Of a DNA stretch of 64,000 bases, positions 41,403 through 51,246 are shown piece by piece. Origin of the DNA: Thioalkalivibrio thiocyanodenitrificans ARhD 1. Lineage in GTDB: Bacteria; Pseudomonadota; Gammaproteobacteria; Ectothiorhodospirales; Ectothiorhodospiraceae. The translations under genes and the position numbers were made by a program. The stretch's first letter is position 1. Every line of letters starts with the position of its first letter. Location of the stretch: the NCBI RefSeq assembly GCF_000378965.1, contig NZ_KB900536.1:1189583-1253582 (forward strand), given 5' to 3'. The notes beneath the pieces are model-generated. The model worked only from the letters and a program-made list of their open reading frames with translations, did not search any database and was not told where the DNA came from.

Positions 41403-42803
41403 TCAGCTCTCCCAGCCGCCCGCAAGCGAACGATAAAGCGCCACCAGCGCCACCGCCGCGCGAGTCCTGCCATGGGCCAGTCGCGCCTCGGCCTCCAGTT
41501 GCGCCCGCTCGGCATCCAGCACCTGAAGAAAATCCACCGCACCGGCCTCGAAGCGAAGCCGCGCCAGCCCGGCCGCTTCCGACCCCGCGGCGGCCGCGGC
41601 CTCCAGATACGCCTGCTCCTGCCGCGCGTGTGCATAACGCACCATGGAGCTTTCGGTCTCCTCGAGCGCCAGCAGGACAGTCTGCCGATAGTGGACCAGA
41701 TGCGCCCCGGCATCGGCATCCGCCGCCGCGATGCGTGCGCGCACCCGACCGGCATCCAGGAAGGTCCAGTCCACGCCCAGCGCAACGATGCGGGTCTCGC
41801 TGTCGCGCTGGAACAGATTGCCGAGATCCGCCGCCTGGGTCCCGATCAGGGCGCCCAGGGTAAAGCGCGGAAAGAGGTCCGCAGTGGCGATCCCGACCCG
41901 TTCCGTGGCGGCCGCCAGCCGGCGCTCGGCAGAGCGCACGTCGGGGCGCCTGCGCAGCACCTCCCCGGGCGTGCCCACCGGAACACGGTCGGGCAGCGCG
42001 GGCATGGGCGCCGATCGGGACAGTGTCCCGGCGAGCGCACCCGGTTCCCGGCCGGTGAGCACCGCCAGCCGGTGCGCGGTCACGGCCACCTCGCCGTCCA
42101 GCACAGGGATGAGCGCCAGGGTGCCCTGGAGCTGCGCGCGGGCGCGGGCCACATCCAGGTCGGTGCCGCGCCCGGCCTCCAGCCGCGCCTCCACGAGGCC
42201 AAGACTGCGGCGCTGATTGGCGGCATTGCCCCGCGCCACGGCCAGCTGCTGCTGCAGGCCGCGCAGCTCGAAATAGCCCCGCGCCACTTCACCCACCACC
42301 GCCACCTGCACCGCCGAGAGGTCCGCACGCCCGGCCTCGGCAAGGGCCTGCTGCGCCTGCGCGCCCCGGCGCAGTCGACCGAAGAAATCGAGCTCCCAGG
42401 CGGCTCGAACCCCCAGATCGTAGCTTTCGAAGTCGCGCTGGTTGCGGGACACGTCCGGCATCTGGTCGGCGCTTGCGCGCACATCCGCCGCCTGCGCGGT
42501 GGCGGTCACACCGGGTCGTCGCTCGAGGCGGGCATGGCGTTCGAACGCCCGTGCCTGCTCGTAGCGCGCGGCGGCGATCTGCACGTCATGATTGGACGAC
42601 AGCGCATCCTCCACCAGGGTCGTCAGGACGGGATCGGCGAAGCTCCGCCAGAAACGGGCCTCGCCCTCTCCCGCCGGGAATACACCGCCCTCGGCCCGCG
42701 TAAAGCCGGCGGGCTCCGCCGCTTCCGGGCGCACGTAGTCCGGTCCCGCGGCACAGGCGGACAAGAGCACCGCGAGGCCGACCGGCAGCATGCGCCTATG
42801 CAT
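41403..42803 (-). CDS. RND efflux outer-membrane channel lipoprotein (OprM/NodT type)
   Basis: TolC-like exit duct. 466 residues; lipobox LLSAC (Cys17), then the family start GPDYVRPE and two outer-membrane efflux repeats. The ATG at 42803 overlaps the end of the RND pump gene by 8 bp. Third gene of MFP-pump-channel. Substrates are unknown; aromatic drugs or solvents are typical of this family. Confidence 0.94.
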   Translation of the reverse strand: MHRRMLPVGLAVLLSACAAGPDYVRPEAAEPAGFTRAEGGVFPAGEGEARFWRSFADPVLTTLVEDALSSNHDVQIAAARYEQARAFERHARLERRPGVTATAQAADVRASADQMPDVSRNQRDFESYDLGVRAAWELDFFGRLRRGAQAQQALAEAGRADLSAVQVAVVGEVARGYFELRGLQQQLAVARGNAANQRRSLGLVEARLEAGRGTDLDVARARAQLQGTLALIPVLDGEVAVTAHRLAVLTGREPGALAGTLSRSAPMPALPDRVPVGTPGEVLRRRPDVRSAERRLAAATERVGIATADLFPRFTLGALIGTQAADLGNLFQRDSETRIVALGVDWTFLDAGRVRARIAAADADAGAHLVHYRQTVLLALEETESSMVRYAHARQEQAYLEAAAAAGSEAAGLARLRFEAGAVDFLQVLDAERAQLEAEARLAHGRTRAAVALVALYRSLAGGWES

Positions 42804-45800
42804 GGTTCTCTTCCGGCAGTTGTATGTCATGGCGGCGCAGCCGCTCGGCGAGCCGACGCAGGGCCACGTAGAACACCGGGGTCAGGAACAGACCGAAAGC
42901 GGTCACGCCGATCATGCCCGCGAACACCGCGATGCCCAGCGCGTTGCGGATCTCGGCACCGGCGCCGGTAGCCAGCACCAGCGGCACCACCGCGGCAGTG
43001 AAGGTGATGGAGGTCATGATGATGGGCCGCAGGCGCAGCCTGCACGACTCCAGCGCCGCTTCCAGGATGCCCATGCCCTGGCGCTCCAGGTCCCGGGCAA
43101 ACTCCACGATGAGGATGGCATTCTTGCAGGCCAGCCCCATGAGCAACACCAGCCCCACCTGCACGAACAGGTTGTTGTCGCCGCCGGTCATCCACACTCC
43201 GAGCAGCGCCGAGAGCACGCACATGGGGACGATCAGGATCACGGCCAGCGGCAGCGTCCAGCTCTCATAGAGGGCCGCGAGCGCGAGAAAGGCCAGCAGC
43301 ACGGCGAGCGCCACCGCGATCACCGCCGCGTTGCCCTGGTTCACCTGCTGGTAGCTGAGATCGGTCCACTCGAAGCCGATGCCTGCCGGCAGCACCGAGG
43401 GCGCGATGGCCTCCACCACCGCCAGCGCCTGCGCCGAGGAGAGCCTGCGCGGATCGGCCTCGCCCATCAGGTCCGCGGCCGGGTGGCCGTTGTAGCGCAG
43501 CACCGGGTCCGGTCCGTAGGTCTGGTCGATGCGCACCATGCTGGCGATGGGCACCATCTCGCCGCGCGCGTTGCGCGTGCGCAGCCGCCCGATGTCCTCG
43601 GCGTCGGTACGAAAGTCCGCGTCGGCCTGGGCGATCACCTGCCAGGTGCGTCCGAAGCGGTTGAAGTCGTTCACGTAGGCCGAGCCGAGATAAACCTGCA
43701 GCGTCTCGAAGAGATCCGTGAGCTCCACGCCCTGGGCCTTGGCCTTGGCACGATCCACATGGGCGTCGAGCTGCGGCACGTTGGACTGGTAGGAACTGAA
43801 CGGGAACCCCATCCCGGGCACCTGCGCGAGCGCGCCGGAGAGGTTGTTCACCGCGTGCTGCAACTCGCCGTGGCCGAGCCCGGCACGATCCTGCACGAAC
43901 AACGAGTAGCCGGAGCCGGTGCCGATGCCAAGCACCGCGGGCGGCTGGAAGGCGAAGGCGAAGCCTTCCTGGATGCCCGAGAACTTCATATTCAGTTCAG
44001 CGGCGATCGCCTCGGCACTGCGACTTCGGGACCTGAAATCCTCGAGGCCGAAGAAGACCGTGCCGGCATTGGGCGTGTTGTTGAAATGCATGGGATTGAG
44101 GCCCGGAAAGGCCACGGCGCTCGCCACGCCCTCGGTCTCCAGGGCGAGCCGGCTCATACGGCCGACCACCGCGTCCGTGCGATCCAGGGAGGCGCCCTCG
44201 GGGAGCTTCACGGCGCCGATGAGATAGAGCTTGTCCTGGGTCGGAATGAAGCCGCCCGGCACCGCCTGGAACATGAGCCCCGTGGCGGCGAGCAGCCCAG
44301 CATAGACCACGAACACGGCGCCGCGGCGTCTCAGCGAACGCGTCACCGATCTCTGATAGCCGTCGGCGCTCGCGCCGAAGAAGCGGTTGAAGGGACGGAA
44401 CACCCAGCCGAACAGTCCGTCGATGATGCGCGTGAGCAGGTCCTTCGGCGCGTCGTGGGGCCTGAGCAGCGCGGCGGCCAGGGCCGGCGAGAGGGTCAGC
44501 GAGTTGAAGCCGGAGATCACCGTGGCCACGGCGATGGTCACCGCGAACTGGCGGTAGAACTCGCCGGTCACGCCCTCCAGGAAGGCCATCGGCACGAACA
44601 CGGCGCACAGCACCAGGGTGATGGCAATGATCGGCCCGCTCACCTCGCGCATGGCCTGATGCGCGGCGGCGAGCGGCCTGAGCCCCTCGGCGATGTGGCG
44701 CTCCACGTTCTCCACCACCACGATGGCGTCATCCACCACGATGCCCACGGCGAGCACCAGGGCGAAGAGCGTGAGCGTGTTTATGGAGAATCCCAGCAGG
44801 AGCAGCACGGCGAAGGTGCCGACAATGGACACGGGCACGGCCAGCATCGGAATCAGCGAGGCGCGCCACGTCTGCAGGAACAGGGTGACCACCAGCACCA
44901 CCAGCACCACGGCCTCGAGCAGCGTATAGACGACGGCCCGGATGGACTCGCGCACAAACACCGTGGGGTCGTAGACCACCTCGTAGGCGACCCCCTCCGG
45001 AAACTGTTCCGAGAGTTCCGCCATCGCCTCGCGCACCCGGTTCGACACGTCGATGGCGTTGGAACCAGGCGCCTGGAACAGGCCGATGGCCACCGCCTGG
45101 TCGTTGTTCAGCAGCGAGCGCAGCGCGTACTCCGAGGCACCCAGCTCGATGCGGGCGATGTCGGCGAGCCGCGTGAGCCGCCCGTCCTCGCCGGTCTTGA
45201 TCACGATCGCCCCGAACTCCTCCTCGCTGACGAGCCGTCCCCGGGCGTTGATGGAGACCAGAAAATCCGAGGCCTGGGGCATGGGCGGCGCGCCGAGCTG
45301 CCCGGCCGAAACCTGCACGTTCTGCTCGCGGATCGCGCGCAGGATATCGCCCGCCATGAGCCCGCGCGCGGCGGCTCGGTCGGGGTCGATCCACACGCGC
45401 ATGGCGTAGTCGCCCGCGCCCCAGAGCAGGGCCTGCCCCACGCCCGGCAAGCGGGCGAGTTCGTCGCGCACGCGCATGGTGCCGTAGTTGCGCAGGTAGA
45501 CGCTGTCGTAGCGCCCGTCGGGCGAGGTGAGATGCACCACCATGGTGAGGTCCGAAGACATCTTGTCCGCGGTCACGCCCATTCGGCGCACGTCCTCGGG
45601 CAGGCGCGGCAGCGCCTGGTTCACGCGGTTCTGGACATGCACCTGGGCGATGTCCGGATCGGTGCCGGGGCGGAAGGTAATGGTCATCCATAGCACGCCG
45701 TCGCTGCCCGCCACCGACTTCATGTACATCATGTTCTCGACGCCGGTGATGGCCTCCTCCAGCGGCGCCGCCACCGTATCCGCAATCTCCTGGGGATTGG

Positions 45801-45960
45801 CGCCCGGGTACACGGCGCGCACCGAGACCGTCGGCGGCACCACGTCGGGATACTCGCTGAGCGGCAGCAGCGGGATGGCGATGATGCCCGCCACCAGGAT
45901 CACGATGGACAGCACACCCGCGAAGATGGGTCTGTCCACGAAGAATCTTGCGAAATTCAT
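42796..45960 (-). CDS. RND multidrug efflux pump, HAE1 family
   Basis: Proton-driven inner-membrane pump, 1054 residues from MNFARFFVDRPIFAGV. The proton-relay Asp pair in transmembrane helix 4 is present (GIVVDDAIVVVENVERH), as are the HAE1 segments PTVSVRAVYPGANPQEIADTVA and KNAILIVEFARDL. It is flanked by its membrane fusion and outer-membrane genes. A long open frame on the opposite strand is a GC-driven shadow. Confidence 0.96.
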   Translation of the reverse strand: MNFARFFVDRPIFAGVLSIVILVAGIIAIPLLPLSEYPDVVPPTVSVRAVYPGANPQEIADTVAAPLEEAITGVENMMYMKSVAGSDGVLWMTITFRPGTDPDIAQVHVQNRVNQALPRLPEDVRRMGVTADKMSSDLTMVVHLTSPDGRYDSVYLRNYGTMRVRDELARLPGVGQALLWGAGDYAMRVWIDPDRAAARGLMAGDILRAIREQNVQVSAGQLGAPPMPQASDFLVSINARGRLVSEEEFGAIVIKTGEDGRLTRLADIARIELGASEYALRSLLNNDQAVAIGLFQAPGSNAIDVSNRVREAMAELSEQFPEGVAYEVVYDPTVFVRESIRAVVYTLLEAVVLVVLVVTLFLQTWRASLIPMLAVPVSIVGTFAVLLLLGFSINTLTLFALVLAVGIVVDDAIVVVENVERHIAEGLRPLAAAHQAMREVSGPIIAITLVLCAVFVPMAFLEGVTGEFYRQFAVTIAVATVISGFNSLTLSPALAAALLRPHDAPKDLLTRIIDGLFGWVFRPFNRFFGASADGYQRSVTRSLRRRGAVFVVYAGLLAATGLMFQAVPGGFIPTQDKLYLIGAVKLPEGASLDRTDAVVGRMSRLALETEGVASAVAFPGLNPMHFNNTPNAGTVFFGLEDFRSRSRSAEAIAAELNMKFSGIQEGFAFAFQPPAVLGIGTGSGYSLFVQDRAGLGHGELQHAVNNLSGALAQVPGMGFPFSSYQSNVPQLDAHVDRAKAKAQGVELTDLFETLQVYLGSAYVNDFNRFGRTWQVIAQADADFRTDAEDIGRLRTRNARGEMVPIASMVRIDQTYGPDPVLRYNGHPAADLMGEADPRRLSSAQALAVVEAIAPSVLPAGIGFEWTDLSYQQVNQGNAAVIAVALAVLLAFLALAALYESWTLPLAVILIVPMCVLSALLGVWMTGGDNNLFVQVGLVLLMGLACKNAILIVEFARDLERQGMGILEAALESCRLRLRPIIMTSITFTAAVVPLVLATGAGAEIRNALGIAVFAGMIGVTAFGLFLTPVFYVALRRLAERLRRHDIQLPEENHA

Positions 45961-45988
45961 GCGTTCCTTCCTCCCCGCCCCTGCACCT

Positions 45989-47158
45989 TCACTGTTGCGC
46001 CTGCGCATCCGGCGCGATCGCCGGCGGATCGCCCATGGCGATCACCTGCGCCTGCACCGGCATGCCCGGGAAGAAGACCCGCTGCACACCGTGCACCAGA
46101 ACCCGGTCGCCGGGCTCGAGCCCGGATTCCACCACGCGCAGCCCCTCCACCATCCGCCCGATGCGCACATCCCGGCGTAGTGCGCGGCTGTCCTCACCCA
46201 GCACATACACATACTTGCGGTCCTGGTCGGTGAGGATCGCCTTGTCGTCCACCAGCAGGGCATGGAACGTGCCGCTGCCGGGCAGCCGCACCCGTGCGAA
46301 CAGGCCCGGCGTGAACACACCCTCGTGGTTGGAGAGCAGTGCCCGGCCGCGGATCGTTCCGGTGTTCGGATCCAGGTGGTTGTCCATGAAATCCAGCACC
46401 CCCTCGTGGGGGAAATCACGGTCACCGGCCAGCGCCACGTGCACGGGATGCGCGCCGTTCGATCGCTCCCCGTTGCGTTCCATGGCCTGGTAGCGCAGGT
46501 AGGCGCGCTCGTCGCCGTCGAAGTACACATGCACCGGGTCCAGCGAAACGATGGTGGTCAATCGTGTGACGTCCGCCTGCGCCAGATTGCCGGCGGTGAT
46601 CCGTGCGCGCCCCGCCCGTCCGGAAATAGGAGCACGCACCTCCGTAAATTCCAGGTCGAGTGCGGCCGTATCCAGCGCGGCACGCGCGGCACGCACGTTG
46701 GCCTCGGCCTGGCGGGCCGCTGCCTGGCGCTGATCATGCTCCTCGGCCGAGATCGCCCGGGATTCGGCGAGCCTGCCGGCACGGGCCAGTTCGCTGCGCG
46801 CGAGCGCCGCCTGAGCCTCGGCACGGGCCAGTTCCGCGCGCGCCTGTTCAAAAGCGGCCCGATAGGGCCGCTGGTCGATGGTGAACAGGACATCGCCCTT
46901 CTCCACCACGCCACCTTCCTCGTAATCGACCCGTTCGATGTAGCCGCTCACACGGGGGCGCAGGTCCACGGCCTCGGCGGCCTCGATGCGTCCGGTGAAC
47001 TCGTCCCAGTGGACCACATCGCGAAGCAGCACCTCGGCGACACTCACCGCGGGTGGCGGTGGCGTGCTGTCCGGTTGGGCGGCACTCTCGCAGCCCGGAA
47101 GCATGCCAACCAGAGCCGCCGTTGCGACGGCCACGAATCCGTTCCTGATCCTCATCAT
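45989..47158 (-). CDS. RND periplasmic adaptor (membrane fusion) lipoprotein
   Basis: Links pump and channel. 389 residues; signal peptide with probable lipobox LPGC (Cys23), lipoyl half-motifs (VDLRPRVSGYIERVDYEEG; ISGRAGRARITAGNLAQ) around a coiled-coil of Ala/Glu/Arg repeats (about 100-165), then beta-barrel and membrane-proximal domains. Two adjacent ATGs, at 47158 and 47155; the first is used. First gene of the efflux operon, divergent from the LysR regulator. Confidence 0.94.
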   Translation of the reverse strand: MMRIRNGFVAVATAALVGMLPGCESAAQPDSTPPPPAVSVAEVLLRDVVHWDEFTGRIEAAEAVDLRPRVSGYIERVDYEEGGVVEKGDVLFTIDQRPYRAAFEQARAELARAEAQAALARSELARAGRLAESRAISAEEHDQRQAAARQAEANVRAARAALDTAALDLEFTEVRAPISGRAGRARITAGNLAQADVTRLTTIVSLDPVHVYFDGDERAYLRYQAMERNGERSNGAHPVHVALAGDRDFPHEGVLDFMDNHLDPNTGTIRGRALLSNHEGVFTPGLFARVRLPGSGTFHALLVDDKAILTDQDRKYVYVLGEDSRALRRDVRIGRMVEGLRVVESGLEPGDRVLVHGVQRVFFPGMPVQAQVIAMGDPPAIAPDAQAQQ

Positions 47159-47650
47159 GTTGCCTCCGCCGCCCCGCACGGGCGACACGCTTTTTGCCAA
47201 GTCGAATGGTATGGACGTGGCTGTGCTGTGCCCGGCCACCCTTCGCGATTCATAAAGACACACCACATGAACGGCTTTCCTGTCGTTCCAGCGAGGCGTG
47301 CAGACTACGGCGCGCGACGCTTCGCGACTAGCCGGCAATTGCGGGAATCTCTGTTCCATCTGTGGCACAATCACTCGCTTATCACAGGAGTGGGGCAGTG
47401 TCCGCCGCGTCCGTGTCCGTGCCTGTTTTCCCGCGGCCCCAGGACCGCCTCCATGCCGGCCCGTCCCGAGCGATCGCGAAGCATGCACCGCCGGGGAGCG
47501 GCACGTAAGTGTCGAAATGGACACAAACGGGACGATCCCGCCATTGCGGTCACAATTCGGGCAATGGCGACCCGGCCGAATGACTTTCCCGGGAAAACCG
47601 GTATCGGTTGTGGCACAATTCCCAGTCGTCCGACGCGGGCGGAAATCGAC
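47159..47650. promoter_or_regulatory. Efflux operon / LysR divergent control region (492 bp)
   Basis: Non-coding region between the divergently transcribed adaptor gene and the LysR gene. It contains the 11-mer TGTGGCACAAT twice: 47361-47371 and 47609-47619. The second is part of a perfect dyad TTGTGGCACAA at 47608-47618, and a weaker relative (TTGCGGTCACAA) lies near 47543. These are candidate operators for the LysR protein; no other structure was seen. Confidence 0.55.
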
Positions 47651-48601
47651 ATGCAGCGGGATCTGAACGAAACGCTGGTCTTCGTGAAAGTGGTGCAGCA
47701 CGGCAGCATCACCGCCGCCGCACGCGCCCTCGATCTGCCCAAGACCACCGTCAGCCGAAAACTGCGCACCCTGGAAGACCGCCTCGGTGCACGGCTTCTC
47801 AATCGCACCACCCGCAGTCTCGCGCTCACCGAGGCGGGCACCGTCTACTTCGAGCACAGCCGGAAGATCGCGGCGGAACTGGAAGAGGCCGAAAGCGCGG
47901 TCCACCAGCTCGAGGGCGACCCGCGCGGCTGGTTGAGCGTGACGGCCCCCTACTCCCTGGGCACCGGCCTCCTGGCACCGATCCTCCATGAGTTCCGCGC
48001 GCGTTACCCGGACGTGCACGTCGAGATCGTCCTGAGCAACGACATTCTCGACCTTGTCTCCGAAGGGATCGACGTCGCACTCCGTATCGGTGACCTCCCG
48101 GACTCGACACTGGTCGCGCGACGGCTGGTCACCTGGCCGACCCAGGTGTTCGCCACCGGGGGCTATCTCGAGCGCTTCGGTGAGCCCCTGGTGCCCGAGG
48201 ACCTGCTGGACCATCAGGCACTGGCCCTTCCCACCCACCGCAACAGCCACGGCTTCCGCTGGCGACTCGATGACGGCACCGGGGAGAAGGACTTCGAGGT
48301 GAAACCGGTGGTCGTCGCGAACGATCCGGAGATGCTGCTGCCGCTGCTGGCAGCCGATCAGGGCCTGATGCTGGTCAGCGAGATGATGGTCAACTGCTAC
48401 CTTCGGGGCGCGAGCGTGCGTCCCGTCCTCGATTCATGGCGCGGCCCAGAGGTGAGCCTGAGCGCCGTCTACGTGGGCGGCCGGGTGCTGTCACCCCGGG
48501 TGCGCGCATTCGTGGATTTCGTCGCCGAACAGATGCACCTGCGGTGCATGTCCGTGGCATGTACCGCATTGGGCACGGATTGTGATGCCCCCGCGGCCTG
48601 A
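47651..48601 (+). CDS. LysR-family transcriptional regulator
   Basis: 316 residues. N-terminal winged helix-turn-helix ETLVFVKVVQHGSITAAARALDLPKTTVSRKLRTLEDRLG and a LysR substrate-binding domain similar to the aromatic/AaeR-PecT group (VTAPYSLGTGLLAPILHEFRARYPDVHVE). Divergent from the RND operon and therefore its likely regulator. The ATG at 47651 matches the family start (MQRDLNETLVF). Confidence 0.95.
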   Translation: MQRDLNETLVFVKVVQHGSITAAARALDLPKTTVSRKLRTLEDRLGARLLNRTTRSLALTEAGTVYFEHSRKIAAELEEAESAVHQLEGDPRGWLSVTAPYSLGTGLLAPILHEFRARYPDVHVEIVLSNDILDLVSEGIDVALRIGDLPDSTLVARRLVTWPTQVFATGGYLERFGEPLVPEDLLDHQALALPTHRNSHGFRWRLDDGTGEKDFEVKPVVVANDPEMLLPLLAADQGLMLVSEMMVNCYLRGASVRPVLDSWRGPEVSLSAVYVGGRVLSPRVRAFVDFVAEQMHLRCMSVACTALGTDCDAPAA

Positions 48602-48665
48602 GCCGCGCAACAGGCGAAACTGAAACCGGGAACACCGCAGCGCGGGGACGCGAGGCGATCCTGAT

Positions 48666-49961
48666 TCAGGACCCGTCGCCATGGGCACGCGTGTTGTCCT
48701 GGCGAACACAGGCCGCAGCACGCCGCAGCAGGAGCTTGCGCTCCGGGGCATTTCGAGTCAGCGCCGCGGCACGCTCGAACTCCACGCGCGCCTCGGCAAA
48801 TCGGCCCAGTCTATCCAGCAGGTCACCGCGCACCCCGGGAAGCAGGTGGTAGCGCTTCAGGGAAGGCTCATCCACCAGGGCGTCGACCAGTTCGAGTCCG
48901 GATGCCGGGCCAAAGGCCATCGACACCGCGACCGCCCGATTCAGTTCCACGACCGGGGATGGCATGAGCTGGACGAGGGCATCGTACAATGCCGCGATCC
49001 GCCCCCAGTCCGTCTCCCCGGCGGTGCGTGCCTGCGCGTGGCAGGCCGCAATGGCCGCCTGCAATGCGTATGGCCCCATGGCGCCGCCAAGCGCTTTGGC
49101 CCGTTCCAGCGCAGCGAGCCCGCGACCGATCAGGAGCCGGTCCCAGAGACTGCGATCCTGGTCGAGCAGCAGTACGGGGTCGCCCGACGCGTCAACCCGC
49201 GCGCGCAGGCGCGATGCCTGGATCTCCATCAGTGCCACGAGTCCGTGCACTTCCGGCTCGCGCGGCGCAAGCTCGGCCAGGATGCGCCCGAGCCGCAGCG
49301 CCTCCTCGCACAAGGCCGGGCGCACCCAGTCATCGCCGGAAGTGGCGGAGTAACCCTCATTGAAGATCAGGTAGATCACTTCCAGCACCGACGCCAGCCG
49401 GGCGGCGAGTTCGGGCCCGCGCGGCACCTCGAAGGGCACATGGGCCGCACTCAGGCTGCGCTTGGCGCGAACGATGCGTTGCGCCACGGTGGGCTCCGGA
49501 ACGAGGAAGGCGCGCGCGATCTCGTCGGTGCTCAACCCGCCCAGCAGCTTGAGCGTGAGCGCGACGCGCGCATCGGTCGAGAGCACCGGGTGACAGGCCG
49601 TAAAGATCAGGCGCAACAGATCGTCACCGACCGGATCGTCCAGCGCGGCATCCGCTTCCTCCGGGTCCGGCGCGTGGGCAAGCGCCAGTTCGTGACCGAT
49701 CTGCTCGTGCTTGATGGCCAGCCGCCTGTTGCGGCGAAAATGATCGATTGCGCGATACTTCGCCGCGGCCATGAGCCAGGCGCCCGGGTGATCCGGGATG
49801 CCCGATTTCGGCCAGTTCTCGAGCGCGGCAACGAGTGCATCCTGCGCCAGTTCCTCGGCAAGGCCCACGTCGCCGGTCATCCGCGCGAGTCCGGCGATCA
49901 GCCGCGCGGATTCCATGCGCCAGGCGGCCTCGACAGTGCGGTGGACGTCCGGCCCGGTCAT
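48666..49961 (-). CDS. ECF42-type RNA polymerase sigma factor
   Basis: 431 residues. Sigma region 2 (RLIAGLARMTGDVGLAEELAQDALVAALENWP; AWLMAAAKYRAIDHFRR) and region 4 (LGGLSTDEIARAFLVPEPTVAQRIVRAKRSL) are followed by a long helical C-terminal extension with TPR-like repeats, the hallmark of the ECF42 group. The next gene upstream encodes a YCII-domain protein, the usual ECF42 partner. There is no anti-sigma gene, as expected for this group. Start at 49961 (MTGPDVHRTVEAAWR). Confidence 0.92.
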   Translation of the reverse strand: MTGPDVHRTVEAAWRMESARLIAGLARMTGDVGLAEELAQDALVAALENWPKSGIPDHPGAWLMAAAKYRAIDHFRRNRRLAIKHEQIGHELALAHAPDPEEADAALDDPVGDDLLRLIFTACHPVLSTDARVALTLKLLGGLSTDEIARAFLVPEPTVAQRIVRAKRSLSAAHVPFEVPRGPELAARLASVLEVIYLIFNEGYSATSGDDWVRPALCEEALRLGRILAELAPREPEVHGLVALMEIQASRLRARVDASGDPVLLLDQDRSLWDRLLIGRGLAALERAKALGGAMGPYALQAAIAACHAQARTAGETDWGRIAALYDALVQLMPSPVVELNRAVAVSMAFGPASGLELVDALVDEPSLKRYHLLPGVRGDLLDRLGRFAEARVEFERAAALTRNAPERKLLLRRAAACVRQDNTRAHGDGS

Positions 49962-49983
49962 CGCGGCCGGACGGCCTGTCCGC

Positions 49984-50337
49984 TCAGGTGAAGCATGGTC
50001 CCAGCTCGCGGACTTCGACGGTGGCCCACTCGGCTGCCGGGCACTGGGCGGCGATCTCCAGCGCCAGATCCCTGTCATCGCAATCCAGCAGGAAGAAGCC
50101 GCCGACTATCTCCTTGGCCTCGGCGAACGGCCCGTCGATGTGCGTGCGCTTGCCGTCGCGCACCTGCACGCGCACGCCGTCGGCATCCGAGCGCAGTGAC
50201 TGGGCGTTGAGCAGCAGGCCACGCTCCTTGAGCGAGTCGGCGAAGCGCAGCATGATGTCATAGAGCTCGCGGCCCTCCTGCTCGCTGCGCGAGGCGCGCT
50301 GGCCCACCGGTTCCACAATCAGCAGCATGTATGGCAT
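49984..50337 (-). CDS. YCII-domain (DGPF) protein linked to ECF42 sigma
   Basis: 117 residues from MPYMLLIVEP, with the conserved DGPFAEAKEIVGGF motif of the YCII/DGPF group. Encoded 22 bp upstream of the sigma factor. Such proteins accompany ECF42 factors throughout bacteria; their biochemical role is not established. An extended start at 50385 is possible. Confidence 0.9.
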   Translation of the reverse strand: MPYMLLIVEPVGQRASRSEQEGRELYDIMLRFADSLKERGLLLNAQSLRSDADGVRVQVRDGKRTHIDGPFAEAKEIVGGFFLLDCDDRDLALEIAAQCPAAEWATVEVRELGPCFT

Positions 50338-50558
50338 GACGATCCTCGCTGTTCGGTCCGCGCCGGCCTGTGCGTGGCGGGACATGCAGGCCGATGGCGG
50401 ACAATGACGCTGCCCAGGCGCCAGGACCGGGTTTCCCGCAGATCCATTCTAGTCCGCCCCCCGCCCGGCTTGAAGCGCGTACTCCCCGGAGACTGCGTCG
50501 AATGCGACGTCCGTCCGCAAATCGAGGCTCCGGCAATCAATGCCCCGTCACCTTGAGT

Positions 50559-50972
50559 TCACGGCGAGACATTGATCATCCAGGCGACGCCGAAGCGGTC
50601 GGTCAGCATGCCGAAGCGTGGCGACCAGAAGGTTCTGTCGAGCGGCATCTGCACTTCTCCGCCATCGGCCAGTGCCGCGAACATCCGGTCCGCCGTGGAC
50701 GCGTCCGGCACGCTGATCGACAGCGAGAAACCGCCGAACGCCCGCGGATGCGGGCTGCAATCATCGGAGGCCATGATCACCGCATCACCGATGCGCAGGC
50801 TCGCATGCATGATCCTGTCGTCCATCCCGGGCGGGATCATGCCGGGAGGCGGGGGTTCGGGATTCTCCCGGTAGCGCATGAGCATGTCCACGTGCGCGCC
50901 GAGGGCACGCCTGTAGAACTCGACGGCTTCCTCGCACCGGCCGTCGAAGAACAGATAGGGCTGAATTTCCAT
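50559..50972 (-). CDS. VOC-superfamily (PhnB/glyoxalase-like) protein
   Basis: 137 residues with two beta-alpha-beta-beta-beta halves of the vicinal oxygen chelate fold (MEIQPYLFFDGRCEEAVEFYRRALGA; FWSPRFGMLTDRFGVAWMIN). PhnB-like proteins of this size are common members of ECF42-YCII gene groups, which fits its position upstream of the YCII gene. Substrate unknown. Confidence 0.9.
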   Translation of the reverse strand: MEIQPYLFFDGRCEEAVEFYRRALGAHVDMLMRYRENPEPPPPGMIPPGMDDRIMHASLRIGDAVIMASDDCSPHPRAFGGFSLSISVPDASTADRMFAALADGGEVQMPLDRTFWSPRFGMLTDRFGVAWMINVSP

Positions 50973-51182
50973 GGGTTCCTCCCGTTGGCAGGCCGGCGTT
51001 CGGGCCGGCGGCGTTTGCGGCCCGGCATCCGCACGTACGGGGCTTCAACCGGGTCAAGCTCTGTCCGTACGTCGAACGGGCAGGGGAAGAATCGACATCC
51101 GGCGGGAAACCGGTCCGGCAAGCGGCCCGAGGCACCCAACCCCGTCCGCCGGCATGTGGGCCTGACCGGGATCATGTGTATT

Positions 51183-51202
51183 CTAGTGTCGTGTCCCGTA
51201 AA
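51183..51202 (+). repeat. Shared 20-nt motif, copy 2
   Basis: CTAGTGTCGTGTCCCGTAAA, 18/20 identical to the minus-strand motif at 7911-7930. It lies 44 nt upstream of the racemase start. Confidence 0.35.
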
Positions 51203-51205
51203 CCA

Positions 51206-51221
51206 CCGGCAGGCCTGCCGG
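51206..51221. promoter_or_regulatory. 16-bp palindrome before the racemase gene
   Basis: CCGGCAGGCCTGCCGG is a perfect 16-bp palindrome 25 bp upstream of the start codon. It could be an operator or simply a leader hairpin. Confidence 0.4.
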
Positions 51222-51246
51222 CCGGGAGTTGCAGACGGAGGTACCT

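Noticed and set aside
42790-45693. Very long plus-strand open frame antisense to the RND pump
   Set aside because: Opposite the well-supported pump gene; rich in His, Gln, Arg and Gly, as expected from the complement of GC-rich coding sequence, and without any known domain.
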